Assembly: GCF_014640435.1 (NCBI RefSeq)
Contig: NZ_BMGY01000005.1
Coordinates: 112,410-176,409 of the forward strand
DNA: 64,000 nucleotides
From: Hymenobacter frigidus
GTDB lineage: Bacteria > Bacteroidota > Bacteroidia > Cytophagales > Hymenobacteraceae
Reading direction: 5' to 3'
Position numbers and translations under genes: made by a program. The notes under the pieces were generated by a model that was not told where the DNA came from, did no database searches, and saw only the letters and a list, made by a program, of their open reading frames with translations. Shown here one piece after another: positions 51,098 to 59,085 of this stretch (positions are counted from its first letter, which is position 1; each line of letters begins with the position of its first letter).

Positions 51098-53008
51098 ATG
51101 TTTAAAAAACTACTTCGTTCGCTGGCCGCTGCTGCCTTGCTGGCCGCCCCGTTGGCGGCTTCGGCCGACCACCTGCGCCCCCACCTATTGCTGACGGCCC
51201 GGCTTAGCGGGGCCCAGGAAGTGCCCGCCGTGGCCACCACCGGTCAGGGCGTAGCGGCCATCACCGTCAACTCCAGGCGTGACACCATCTTTATTCAGGC
51301 GGCTTTCAACGGCTTGAGCGGGCCCGTCACGGGCGTGCATTTTCATGACGCCCCGGCGGGCATGAACGCCCCGGTGAGTGTGAACCTGATAAGCATGCTG
51401 CGCGGCAACCGCCTCTCGGGCTTTCTGGCCGGGGCCCAGGTCACGCCCCTGCGCATCGCGCGGCTCCTGCGCGGGCTGGTGTACCTGAATGTGCACACGG
51501 CGGCCAACCCCGGCGGCGAAATCCGCGGCCAGGTCACGGTAGAATCGGATGAGGCGCTGGCAGGCGTGCTGAGCGGCGCCCAGGAAGCGCCGGCCGTGGT
51601 CACCAACGCCTCCGGCCTGGGCGTATTCACCCTAAGCCAGGACCAGGAGCGCCTGAAGTTTCGGGTGGTGGTAGCCGGGCTGAGCGGTGCCATCACTGGC
51701 GCGCACTTCCACATTGCCGGCCCCGGTGCCAATGCTCCGGTGGCCCTGAGCCTCACGCCTTTCCTCATGGGCAACGTACTGGAAGGCGAAATTTCGTCGC
51801 AAGGTGCTACCCCGTTACTCACGCCCGCGCTGCGAACCGCGCTGGTGCAGGGCGGGGTGTACATCAACTTCCACACTGCCGCTAACCCCGGTGGCGAAAT
51901 CCGGGCGCAGGTACTGCCCGAGCGGCGCGTGCTGCCCCTGGATGCTCGCTTCGACGGGGCGCAAATGGTGCCCGCCGTGACCACCACCGCCTCGGCCGTA
52001 TCCGTGGGCCGGCTCGTCGGCACCCTCGACACCGTGCGCGTACAGGTGGCCTACACGGGCCTGAGTGGCCCGCCCGTTAACCTGCAGCTTTACGCCGCCA
52101 ACGCTGGCGTTGCCAATACGCCCGCCAACCTCGTAAGCATCGTGCCCGTGATATCCGGTGTCGGTGGCAACACCGTGGGCAACGTTATCACCTTCGAGAT
52201 TACGGCCCCGACCCTGACCCCCGCCTTAGTAAACCTGCTGCTGAGTAATGGTATCAACACCGTACTGACTACGGCCGCAAACCCGAACGGTGAAATCCGC
52301 GGGCAGGTTATCCGGCTGGCGCGCGAGGGCTACAGCATCGTGCTGAACGGGGCTCAGGAAAAACCTAACCCGGTAACCACCGCTGGCTACGGCGTGGGCT
52401 TTGTGAGCATCGACCGGGACCAGACCAATGCTCGTTTCGCCGCCGTGTGGGGCGGCCTGAGCGGGCCGGCCACTATGGGCCACTTCCACTCCGGCTCGGC
52501 CGCGCAGTCGGGCCCGGTGGTGTTCAGCCTGACTTCGTTTTTTGATAATGCCACCACTCCTACGTCCCTCGCCGGCTACTGGAAAAGCGACAACGCCGTG
52601 CCCTTCGACGTGAGCCGCTCGTTGCAGTTCCGCAACGAGAATATCTACCTGAACCTGCACACCGCTGCCAACCCCTCGGGCGAAATCCGTGGGCAAGTGT
52701 ACCGGGGTGCACGCAACCTGCAGGTGGTGCTAGCCACCCAGCCCGCCGCCGTGCTGCCCGAAACGTTTAGTACCGCTCCCAATCCCTTCAACTCGGCGCT
52801 CACGCTATCATTCGATGCCCGCTTCAGTGCTACCGGTCAGCTTCGCATCACCGATATGCTGGGCCGCACCGTGGCGGCACAGGCCGTGGCCGTTCGCGCA
52901 GGTGCCAATTCGATGCCGCTGGCATTGCCCGGTGTTGCTCCCGGCATCTACCTGCTCACGCTGCGCATCGGCGAAAGCCAGGTGGTAACGCGCATTGCAA
53001 AAGAATAA
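51098..53008 (+). CDS. secreted protein with four CHRD domains and type IX sorting domain
   Basis: The 636-residue protein begins with a signal peptide (LRSLAAAALLAAPLAASA) and holds four CHRD (chordin-like) domains, visible as repeats of LSGAQEVPAV, LSGAQEAPAV, FDGAQMVPAV and LNGAQEKPNPV at the starts, with VHFHDAPAG, AHFHIAGPG and GHFHSGSAA in three of them and HTAANPGGEIRGQV-type ends. The third domain has drifted most and lacks the HFH segment. The C terminus (TAPNPFNSALTLSFDARF ... GIYLLTLRIGES) is a T9SS sorting domain. CHRD proteins are secreted; their function in bacteria is unknown. The ATG at 51098 places the signal peptide first. Confidence 0.9.
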   Translation: MFKKLLRSLAAAALLAAPLAASADHLRPHLLLTARLSGAQEVPAVATTGQGVAAITVNSRRDTIFIQAAFNGLSGPVTGVHFHDAPAGMNAPVSVNLISMLRGNRLSGFLAGAQVTPLRIARLLRGLVYLNVHTAANPGGEIRGQVTVESDEALAGVLSGAQEAPAVVTNASGLGVFTLSQDQERLKFRVVVAGLSGAITGAHFHIAGPGANAPVALSLTPFLMGNVLEGEISSQGATPLLTPALRTALVQGGVYINFHTAANPGGEIRAQVLPERRVLPLDARFDGAQMVPAVTTTASAVSVGRLVGTLDTVRVQVAYTGLSGPPVNLQLYAANAGVANTPANLVSIVPVISGVGGNTVGNVITFEITAPTLTPALVNLLLSNGINTVLTTAANPNGEIRGQVIRLAREGYSIVLNGAQEKPNPVTTAGYGVGFVSIDRDQTNARFAAVWGGLSGPATMGHFHSGSAAQSGPVVFSLTSFFDNATTPTSLAGYWKSDNAVPFDVSRSLQFRNENIYLNLHTAANPSGEIRGQVYRGARNLQVVLATQPAAVLPETFSTAPNPFNSALTLSFDARFSATGQLRITDMLGRTVAAQAVAVRAGANSMPLALPGVAPGIYLLTLRIGESQVVTRIAKE

Positions 53009-53400
53009 CTTGATTAGTTGAATAATAACGCTGTTATCGAAGCTATTTAGGAAGTCGAAAGCACGCCAGATAAGCACGGCGTTTCAACTTAGTTTTGACT
53101 GATTCTTGAACAGCTTCATCATATTTATTACCTGGGTAATGGATTTACAGGTAACAGCTTGAAGAAAATTCTAACTACTTCGGAATCTTTTGGTGCAATT
53201 GTTGTTAGTGCCATCGTGAAAGAATAGTTTTTAAGGTGTTTTGGTATGGAAAGTGGCATCCCTTTGGGTTGCCACTTTTTTTGTGCCATCTCTGGTAGCT
53301 ACTTGTTGTAAGGAAGCTGCGGGGACCGCGTCGGACAAGACGAGGGGCTGGTTTTGGGCCCGGTGTACCTTGCATCCGTTTACCTCACGTTTCGGGATTT
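53009..53400. other. 392-base stretch without a gene
   Basis: No convincing gene here. The first 230 bases are AT-rich for this window, contain small hairpins (ATTACCTGGGTAAT near 53133, and ACCTG ... CAGGT), and end at a terminator (53250-53282). A 90-residue open frame crossing the boundary to the cytochrome gene is a shadow. A small RNA or long 3' UTR is possible. Confidence 0.5.
53250..53282 (+). terminator. rho-independent terminator
   Basis: AAAGTGGCA (53250-53258) pairs with TGCCACTTT (53270-53278), followed by a T-run. It faces plus-strand transcription 240 bases after the CHRD gene, further than a usual gene-end terminator. Confidence 0.75.
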
Positions 53401-54126
53401 ATGAAGCAGCTTATCGAAAAGCACCCGTTGGCCATCCGCTGGTTTCACTGGGTCAACTTTCCCGTTCTCAGCCTGATGATTTGGAGTGGCCTGTGGATTT
53501 ACTGGGCCAATGATGTGTACCGTCTCGGTTGGGGCGATATCACGCTGTTCAAGTTCTTTCCGCAGTCGTTTTACCAGGCTTTCCACATCGACCACAAGCT
53601 GGCCCAAGGCATGGCGTGGCATTTCGTGCTGATGTGGGTTTTCTTCCTGAACGGGCTGCTGTACGTGCTCTACACGATTTATTCGGGTGAGTGGCGCTAC
53701 CTGCTGCCCACCCGGCACTCGTTTCGGGAGGCGGTGCTGGTGACGCTGCACGATTTGGGCCTGTACAAGAAGCCACTGCCGGTGCGCAAGTTCAACGGTG
53801 CCCAGCAGATTGCCTACACCAGCGTGGTGCTCATGGGACTGGGCTCGGTGCTTACCGGCTTGGCTATCTATAAGCCTACGCAGTTTGGCTGGCTCACCGC
53901 GCTGCTGGGGGGCTATGAGTTTGCCCGCATCCTGCATTTCGCGCTCACCATCGGCTACGTGCTGTTTTTTATCGTGCACATTGCCCAGGTAGTGCGGGCC
54001 GGCTGGAACAATTTTCGGGCAATGGTGGCTGGCTTCGAAATCGAAGAAGTCGACCCCGCTACGCACCGGGTCACGGCCGGGCCTACGTCGCTGCCCGCCG
54101 CTGATGCGTCCCTTTCATCCAAATAA
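53401..54126 (+). CDS. cytochrome b/b561-type membrane subunit
   Basis: The 241-residue protein has four hydrophobic spans and heme-ligand candidates: HPLAIRWFHWVNFPVLSLM (His about residues 8 and 16), FHIDHKLAQGMAWHFVLMW (about 62-80) and FALTIGYVLFFIVHIAQVV. This is the di-heme cytochrome b fold of hydrogenase-type and thiosulfate reductase-type electron carriers. The molybdenum oxidoreductase gene starts 15 bases after its stop, so the two probably form one membrane-linked redox enzyme, with this subunit exchanging electrons with quinones. Electron direction is not known. Confidence 0.82.
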   Translation: MKQLIEKHPLAIRWFHWVNFPVLSLMIWSGLWIYWANDVYRLGWGDITLFKFFPQSFYQAFHIDHKLAQGMAWHFVLMWVFFLNGLLYVLYTIYSGEWRYLLPTRHSFREAVLVTLHDLGLYKKPLPVRKFNGAQQIAYTSVVLMGLGSVLTGLAIYKPTQFGWLTALLGGYEFARILHFALTIGYVLFFIVHIAQVVRAGWNNFRAMVAGFEIEEVDPATHRVTAGPTSLPAADASLSSK

Positions 54127-54141
54127 CCGTTCGTTTTCAGC

Positions 54142-54975
54142 ATGACTGACAACTCATCTGGGCCGCTCCCGGCCGATGGTCCGGGGGCTCCGTTGCAATC
54201 CGAAGCTGCGGTGCTAGCCGAGGCCCGCCGGCGCTCGCGGCGCTCATTCATTGGCTTGGGGCTGGCGGGCCTAGTGGGCATTGGGGGCTGGCGCTGGCTG
54301 TTGTCGCAGCCCGACGATTCCGGCATTCCGCGCCCGCTGCGCAAGGCGCTCGATGCCAACGGCCGCCTTAGCAGTGCTTATTTCAAGCAAACGCGCCTGG
54401 CCCCCGAGTTTGCTCGCAACCGCGCCCGCACGCCCCGCGAAAACGGCAAATACGGGCTGAAAAGCGAGCTTGACCCCGCAACCTGGCGGCTGCGCGTGCA
54501 GGGCTACGGCACGGGTCAAACCCAGGAATTCACGCTGGCCGATATCCAGGCGCTGCCCAAAGTGGCGATGACCACCGAGCTTAAGTGCATTGAAGGCTGG
54601 AGCACCATAGTGCATTGGGGCGGCGCGCGGCTGTCCGATTTTCTGGCCCGCTACCCGCTGGCCACCCGCAGCGGCCGCCCCGCCGACCCGCTAAACCCGC
54701 CCGCTGACCTGGCACCCTACGTGAGCCTGGTCACGCCTGATGAAAAATACTACGTGGGCCTCGACATGGCTAGTGCCCTGCACCCGCAAACGCTGCTGTG
54801 CTACGAGATGAATGGCCAGCCCCTGACCGCCGGCCACGGCGCACCGCTCCGGCTGGTGACCCCGCTCAAATACGGCATCAAGCACATTAAGCGCATCGGC
54901 ACCATCGCCTTCGCCGACACCCGGCCGAAGGACTTATGGGCGGAATTGGGCTACGATTGGGATGCGGGCCACTAG
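54142..54975 (+). CDS. molybdopterin-dependent oxidoreductase (sulfite oxidase/MsrP-like)
   Basis: The 277-residue protein carries a twin-arginine export signal (SRRSFIGLGLAGLVGIGG, about 32-49) and an oxidoreductase molybdopterin-binding domain: LRVQGYG, TTELKCIEGWSTIVHWGG with Cys149 as the predicted Mo ligand, YVSLVTPDEKYYVGLDM, YEMNGQPLTAGHGAPLRLV, and KYGIKHIKRI. This is the SUOX/YedY (MsrP) type of enzyme, acting outside the inner membrane. MsrP repairs oxidised methionine with a cytochrome b partner; the upstream cytochrome fits, but it is not MsrQ by sequence, so the substrate is open. Confidence 0.87.
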   Translation: MTDNSSGPLPADGPGAPLQSEAAVLAEARRRSRRSFIGLGLAGLVGIGGWRWLLSQPDDSGIPRPLRKALDANGRLSSAYFKQTRLAPEFARNRARTPRENGKYGLKSELDPATWRLRVQGYGTGQTQEFTLADIQALPKVAMTTELKCIEGWSTIVHWGGARLSDFLARYPLATRSGRPADPLNPPADLAPYVSLVTPDEKYYVGLDMASALHPQTLLCYEMNGQPLTAGHGAPLRLVTPLKYGIKHIKRIGTIAFADTRPKDLWAELGYDWDAGH

Positions 54976-54984
54976 GCCAAGCGC

Positions 54985-55293
54985 CTAGTGAACCACGCGC
55001 AGCTCGTAGCGCTCGGGTGTTGCGGCGGTTGCGGGCACGTGCCAGGCGCCCACGCGGCTGGGGCCGTAGCCGAGGTCTACTTTCACCCATTCGTTGCGGG
55101 TAGGCAGCAGGGCCAGTATTTCCTGCTCCAGGCGGTCTAAGCTTTGGCGTAGCTGGTCGGGACTTTGGGTCGGGGGTGGCCCGGCGAGGCCCTGGGTAGC
55201 GCGGCGCAGGGCCTTTTCCGTTTCCAGGTAGGTATTGACTTTCTCTTCGAGCGGAATGAGCGCGGGGTTCAGGTAGTCGAGGTTGGAGGCCAT
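54985..55293 (-). CDS. small hypothetical protein
   Basis: A 102-residue protein, no family recognised. It begins ASNLDYLNPALIPLEEKVN and includes an acidic helical segment (YLETEKALRRATQGL, LDRLEQEILALLP) and a C-terminal GYGPSRVGAWHVP. The ATG at 55293 is the best start; a larger open frame reaches 55518 but overlaps the DUF2256 gene. A TATCTTTT (7 of 8 to TAnnTTTG) about 80 bases upstream may be its promoter. It is convergent with the molybdenum oxidoreductase. Confidence 0.6.
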   Translation of the reverse strand: MASNLDYLNPALIPLEEKVNTYLETEKALRRATQGLAGPPPTQSPDQLRQSLDRLEQEILALLPTRNEWVKVDLGYGPSRVGAWHVPATAATPERYELRVVH

Positions 55294-55397
55294 TGGGGAA
55301 TAAAATTGCAGGGAAGGTGACGGCTGGTGCGGGCGGACGGCCCGGTTGCCAAATGAACGATTTCGCCGAAAAGATACGGGAATCGCGCCCTGGGCCT

Positions 55398-55571
55398 TTA
55401 GGTGGTCGCCTTGGCTGCGCCTGACGCCGGGCGGTTGCGCTGGCATTTTTCGCCGCAGTACTTCACTTCTTCCCAGTTGGCGCGCCACTTTTTGCGGTAC
55501 TCGAAGGGACGGCCGCAAGTGACGCAGATTTTGGTGGGCAGTTGGCCTTTACGAAGTTTGGAAGTGAGCAT
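55398..55571 (-). CDS. DUF2256 zinc-ribbon-like protein
   Basis: A 57-residue protein with CVTCGRPFEYRKKWRANW and YCGEKCQRNR: four cysteines in CxxC...CxxxC spacing forming a likely zinc site. The PTKICxxCGRPF and KKW...W segments match DUF2256 proteins (the family reads roughly LP.KICp.CgrPF.WRKKW). Function unknown. It is too short for many ORF callers and lies 104 bases upstream of the 102-residue unknown on the same strand. Confidence 0.85.
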   Translation of the reverse strand: MLTSKLRKGQLPTKICVTCGRPFEYRKKWRANWEEVKYCGEKCQRNRPASGAAKATT

Positions 55572-55631
55572 GGGGGCGGTTGATAATCGGGTTTGCCTTT
55601 CAAACGCCCGGCCTCCCCGCGAAGTTTTGGG

Positions 55632-55639
55632 TAATTTTG
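55632..55639 (+). promoter_or_regulatory. -7 promoter element ahead of methyltransferase
   Basis: TAATTTTG matches TAnnTTTG exactly, 60 bases upstream of the methyltransferase ATG at 55700. Confidence 0.5.
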
Positions 55640-55699
55640 GCCTGGGTAGGAGGAAGGCAGTCCGATTGGCGTGGCCTCCCCGCCCTTACCATCCAACGC

Positions 55700-56434
55700 A
55701 TGACGACGACTTCCGCTCCTGATATTCTGGGCAAAGCCCTGCTGGACTACCACCGCGGCGATATCGCGGCCTCCCTCACCGTGCACTGCACCGCTGCTGA
55801 TGACGAGCCCCTGCCGGCCGCGTACTTCTTCCGCCCGCTGCTGCAAATGCCGGAATTGGAGCGCCTGGCCCTCGACGAAAGCCGGGGCCGCGTGCTCGAC
55901 CTTGGGGCCGGCGCCGGTTGCCACAGTCTGGAGCTGCAAAGCCGGGGCTTCGAACACGTGAAAGCCGTGGACGTATCGGCCGGAGCGGTGCAGGTGATGA
56001 CGGAGCGTGGTGTGCGCACCGCCGCCCGGCACGACCTGTTTGCCCCGCTGCCGCCCACCGAGCTGCCGTATGACACCATTCTGCTGCTCATGAACGGCCT
56101 GGGCCTGACCGGTACCCTGGAGGGACTGGACAAATTTCTGGCTCACGCCCGCACCTTGCTGGCTCCCGGCGGCCAGATTCTGGCCACGTCGTCGGACGTG
56201 CGCTACCTCTACGAAGACGAGGACGGCGCGCTCCTCCTCAACCTGAATGGTCCCTACTACGGCGAAGTAGCCTATACCCTGAGCTACCAAAACCGCACCG
56301 GCGAACCCTTTCCCTGGCTTTTTGTGGATGCCGCCCTGCTCAACGATACCGCTGAAACAGCCGGCTACAGCGCCGAATTTCTCAGTGAAGACGAGAATGA
56401 CCAATACCTCGTGCGGCTTTCTCCCTTAAACTAA
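55700..56434 (+). CDS. class I SAM-dependent methyltransferase
   Basis: The 244-residue protein starts TTTSAPDILGKALLDYHRG and has SAM motif I VLDLGAGAGCHSLELQSRG (about 65-83), VKAVDVSAGAVQVM, an FAPLPPTELPYDTILLLMNG segment, and LAPGGQILATSSDVRYL. Substrate unknown. The frame extends to 55580, but the ATG at 55700 is the most plausible start, since a promoter motif lies between. The thioesterase gene follows 88 bases downstream on the same strand. Confidence 0.83.
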   Translation: MTTTSAPDILGKALLDYHRGDIAASLTVHCTAADDEPLPAAYFFRPLLQMPELERLALDESRGRVLDLGAGAGCHSLELQSRGFEHVKAVDVSAGAVQVMTERGVRTAARHDLFAPLPPTELPYDTILLLMNGLGLTGTLEGLDKFLAHARTLLAPGGQILATSSDVRYLYEDEDGALLLNLNGPYYGEVAYTLSYQNRTGEPFPWLFVDAALLNDTAETAGYSAEFLSEDENDQYLVRLSPLN

Positions 56435-56522
56435 TGCGGAATGAAGAAGGCGGAAGGTGAAACCGCGTGTTGTCGGTTTTGCTCAACTCTTTGTTCCTGA
56501 TTATCAATTTCTTGTTTCCCCA

Positions 56523-56951
56523 ATGACCGACGCTACCACTTACCGCACCCGCTGGGCCGACATGGACCCCAACGGCCACATGCGCCACTCCGCCTACGCC
56601 GACTACGCCGCCGACCAGCGCCTAGTGCTGCTCGCCGCATGGGGTTACGACATCAAAGAATTTGCCCGCCTGCGGCTGGGTCCCATCCTGTTCCGCGAGG
56701 AAACCATCTTCCTGAAAGAAGTCCACATCGGCGAGGAAATCCGGGTGAATAGCCGCCTACGCACCGTGAACGACGACGGCACCCGCTGGAGCATCACGCA
56801 CACCATCTACAAGGCCGACGGCCGCGTGGCCGCTACCGTGGCCGTGGACGGAGCCTGGCTCGACCTCGACCGCCGCAAGCTCATCACTCCGCCCGCCGAG
56901 CTAAGTGAGGCTTTCCGCAACTTGCCTATTTACGAGGCCCCGGTACGCTAG
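56523..56951 (+). CDS. hotdog-fold acyl-CoA thioesterase
   Basis: The 142-residue protein has the 4-hydroxybenzoyl-CoA-thioesterase-type hotdog core: YRTRWADMDPNGHMRHSAY (about 7-25) with catalytic-type Asp followed by the helix, then RLGPILFREETIFLKEVHIG and DGTRWSITHTIYKADGRVAA. It would hydrolyse a CoA thioester. Substrate unknown. The frame is open to 56457, but the ATG at 56523 fits the family. Confidence 0.87.
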   Translation: MTDATTYRTRWADMDPNGHMRHSAYADYAADQRLVLLAAWGYDIKEFARLRLGPILFREETIFLKEVHIGEEIRVNSRLRTVNDDGTRWSITHTIYKADGRVAATVAVDGAWLDLDRRKLITPPAELSEAFRNLPIYEAPVR

Positions 56952-56967
56952 CCCGGCCGCCGGGTGC

Positions 56968-57534
56968 TTAGCTCCTGACCAGCTCGGGGCCAACGGGCCG
57001 CAGGGCTTTGGTGATGCGGTTGATTTGCTGCTGGTGGTGCAGCAGGTGGTCGAGCAAAAACTCCATCACCTGATAGATATTGATGCGGCCCGAGCGCGGG
57101 TGCGGAAATATGGCCCGGTTCAGCTGGCGGCCCGGAAATTCGTTGAGCAGCCGTTCGAGCTGGCGCCGCGAGGCTTCCCAGGTGGCGCGCAGCTCGGGCA
57201 GGCTGGGCAGGTCGCCGGCATCGGTAACGGTGGCCACGCCGCGCGGGGCCTTCACCTTAAAGCCGGGCAGGCGCAGAAACAACCGGATAAACCGCGCCCG
57301 CAACCGCGTGAACAAACCCACTTTGGGCAGCATTTCCTCCGCTTGCATTTTCTTCTGCACATACTGAATGATGTTGCCTTCAATGAACAGCAAGTGATGC
57401 ACGACCTGCGTAGCCGACCAATGCCCCGGCGCAGGCGACTTGCCACTATCAGCCCCCAGCGCCTCGGCGGAGGCCAGCAGGCGCCCGGTAGACCGTTCCA
57501 ATTGTTCTAATTTGAGGTGTAGGCGGTGGTTCAT
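56968..57534 (-). CDS. DinB-family protein
   Basis: The 188-residue protein has DinB-like helices: SATQVVHHLLFIEGNIIQYV (His pair about 45-46), GRINIYQVMEFLLDHLLHHQQQINRI (His about 165-170). It belongs to the four-helix metal-binding DinB superfamily, whose bacterial members include thiol transferases and others. It is convergent with the thioesterase. It differs from the YfiT-like DinB protein at 13844-14365. Function unknown. Confidence 0.8.
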   Translation of the reverse strand: MNHRLHLKLEQLERSTGRLLASAEALGADSGKSPAPGHWSATQVVHHLLFIEGNIIQYVQKKMQAEEMLPKVGLFTRLRARFIRLFLRLPGFKVKAPRGVATVTDAGDLPSLPELRATWEASRRQLERLLNEFPGRQLNRAIFPHPRSGRINIYQVMEFLLDHLLHHQQQINRITKALRPVGPELVRS

Positions 57535-57624
57535 GCGAGTGGGAGCGATGAAAGCAGTGACGTAGCTTTGAGCGACAATTACGAGGGAATGTACGGCAGT
57601 TCAGCCGGATTGGTACGGTACAAT

Positions 57625-59085
57625 ATGGGTAAGTTTTATTGGTTGAAGCAAATCTGGGCGTGGCTGCATAAACAGCCGGGGCTCCTGGCGGTGGTGGTAA
57701 TTGGGATTATATACTGTACTTATCTGCCTTCCACCACCTACGTTGGTTTGCATCATGACTCGAGAGGGTATTGGGACTTTGCGGAAAAATATTTTGAAAC
57801 TGGCCGCTTCGAGTTTCTTTCCTACTTCAATATTCAGCGTGGCTATCTGTTTCCGCTGCTGCTGAGCCCCTTCACGCAACTAGTGGTGGAGGCAAAGATG
57901 TTGCCCATCGAAATGACGCGCTACCTCGGCGCCGCCACTGCGGCGCTGGTGTTTGGCTGGGCTGGCCCGGCCCTGTGGCAGGCTGTAAAAGGCGGCCCGG
58001 CCGTGTCGTTGGGCCGCCGCCTGTTGTTTGCCGGCTTAGGCTTTGTGCTGTGGCGCGATTATTTCAACTTCAGTCTGACCGACTTTCCAGCCTTATTCGC
58101 CCTGGCCGCATCCTTGATTGCGTTGCTGCGTGGCCGGGGCGTAGTGAGTGCCGTGCTGGCTGGTGTCGCGGTGGCGGCCGCCACCAACATGCGCCCTATA
58201 TACCAAGTGGCACTACCTGCGGTGGGGCTGCTGGCGCTAGTGCCACCACTGGGGCGTGCCCAATGGTGGGGCTTGGTACGGGGCGGGGCGCTGGTGCTGG
58301 GCGCGGCGGCGGTGCTGCTGCCCCAGGCCTACACCAACAGTATACATGTAAATGTGCGCTCCCCGTGGGTGCTCACTACCATGCCGGGGCAACCCTCGCT
58401 TTTTTTGCAGCAATTGGAATGGGGGCTAAGAACCCAGAAGTACGAAACCACTGTTGGCAGCGACTACATGCAAGCGGGCATGTACTTCATGGATGAGCGC
58501 GGCAAAGCCATGTGGGAGGCCACTGGCCTCACGGAGTTCAGCACGGCCAGCCAGTACGTGCAGCTTTGCCTCGGCCGCCCGTGGCGTAGCATGGGGGTGT
58601 GGCAGCGCCACTTATTTAATGCGCTGGATGTGCAGTATCCCACGCCCTATATCCAGGAGGTATTTGTGCCCACCTGGCCACTGGCCTGGCTGAACTATTC
58701 GCTGATTTTCGGCGGGCTGCTGATACTACTGCTTCGGCCCTGGCAACGCCCTAGGGCCAGTTGGGTTCGGCCGGCTTTGGTGTTGCTGGCCCTCTTGCTG
58801 CCCTGCCTGCTGGCCCTGCTTACAGCCATCGAGTGCCGCTTTCTGCTGCCGCTGCACCTATTGTTGAGTGCGGCAGTAGCATTTGGCGCCACTCCGCTAC
58901 GCTGGTGGCGGGCTGCTTCGGCCCGCGCGCGCGGGCTGGTGGTGGCTGGGTACGTTGCCACGGTGGTGAGCGGGTTTTCGGCTTCAGCCAGTGCCCAAAA
59001 GCATTTGTATAAGGCCCCGCGTGACATCTGGCATACCCTGCCGCTGCACGAACTGCTTCCCGCCGAAGAGGCGCAGCCATGGTAG
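57625..59085 (+). CDS. GT39-like multi-pass membrane protein, copy 1
   Basis: The 486-residue membrane protein has about ten hydrophobic spans. The first loop contains HHDSRGYWDFAEKYFETGRFEF, the acidic loop of ArnT/PMT-type glycosyltransferases, and WRDYFNFSLTDFPALFAL and NMRPIYQVALP recur in the next gene. These features suggest a lipid-linked sugar transferase, but the catalytic motifs are not certain. The ATG at 57625 is preferred to the open frame starting at 57526, which overlaps the DinB start region. The second copy overlaps its 3' end by seven bases. Confidence 0.7.
   Translation: MGKFYWLKQIWAWLHKQPGLLAVVVIGIIYCTYLPSTTYVGLHHDSRGYWDFAEKYFETGRFEFLSYFNIQRGYLFPLLLSPFTQLVVEAKMLPIEMTRYLGAATAALVFGWAGPALWQAVKGGPAVSLGRRLLFAGLGFVLWRDYFNFSLTDFPALFALAASLIALLRGRGVVSAVLAGVAVAAATNMRPIYQVALPAVGLLALVPPLGRAQWWGLVRGGALVLGAAAVLLPQAYTNSIHVNVRSPWVLTTMPGQPSLFLQQLEWGLRTQKYETTVGSDYMQAGMYFMDERGKAMWEATGLTEFSTASQYVQLCLGRPWRSMGVWQRHLFNALDVQYPTPYIQEVFVPTWPLAWLNYSLIFGGLLILLLRPWQRPRASWVRPALVLLALLLPCLLALLTAIECRFLLPLHLLLSAAVAFGATPLRWWRAASARARGLVVAGYVATVVSGFSASASAQKHLYKAPRDIWHTLPLHELLPAEEAQPW

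Noticed and set aside
53241..53513. 90-residue open frame over the terminator
   Set aside because: It covers the terminator and the cytochrome gene start, with no family match.
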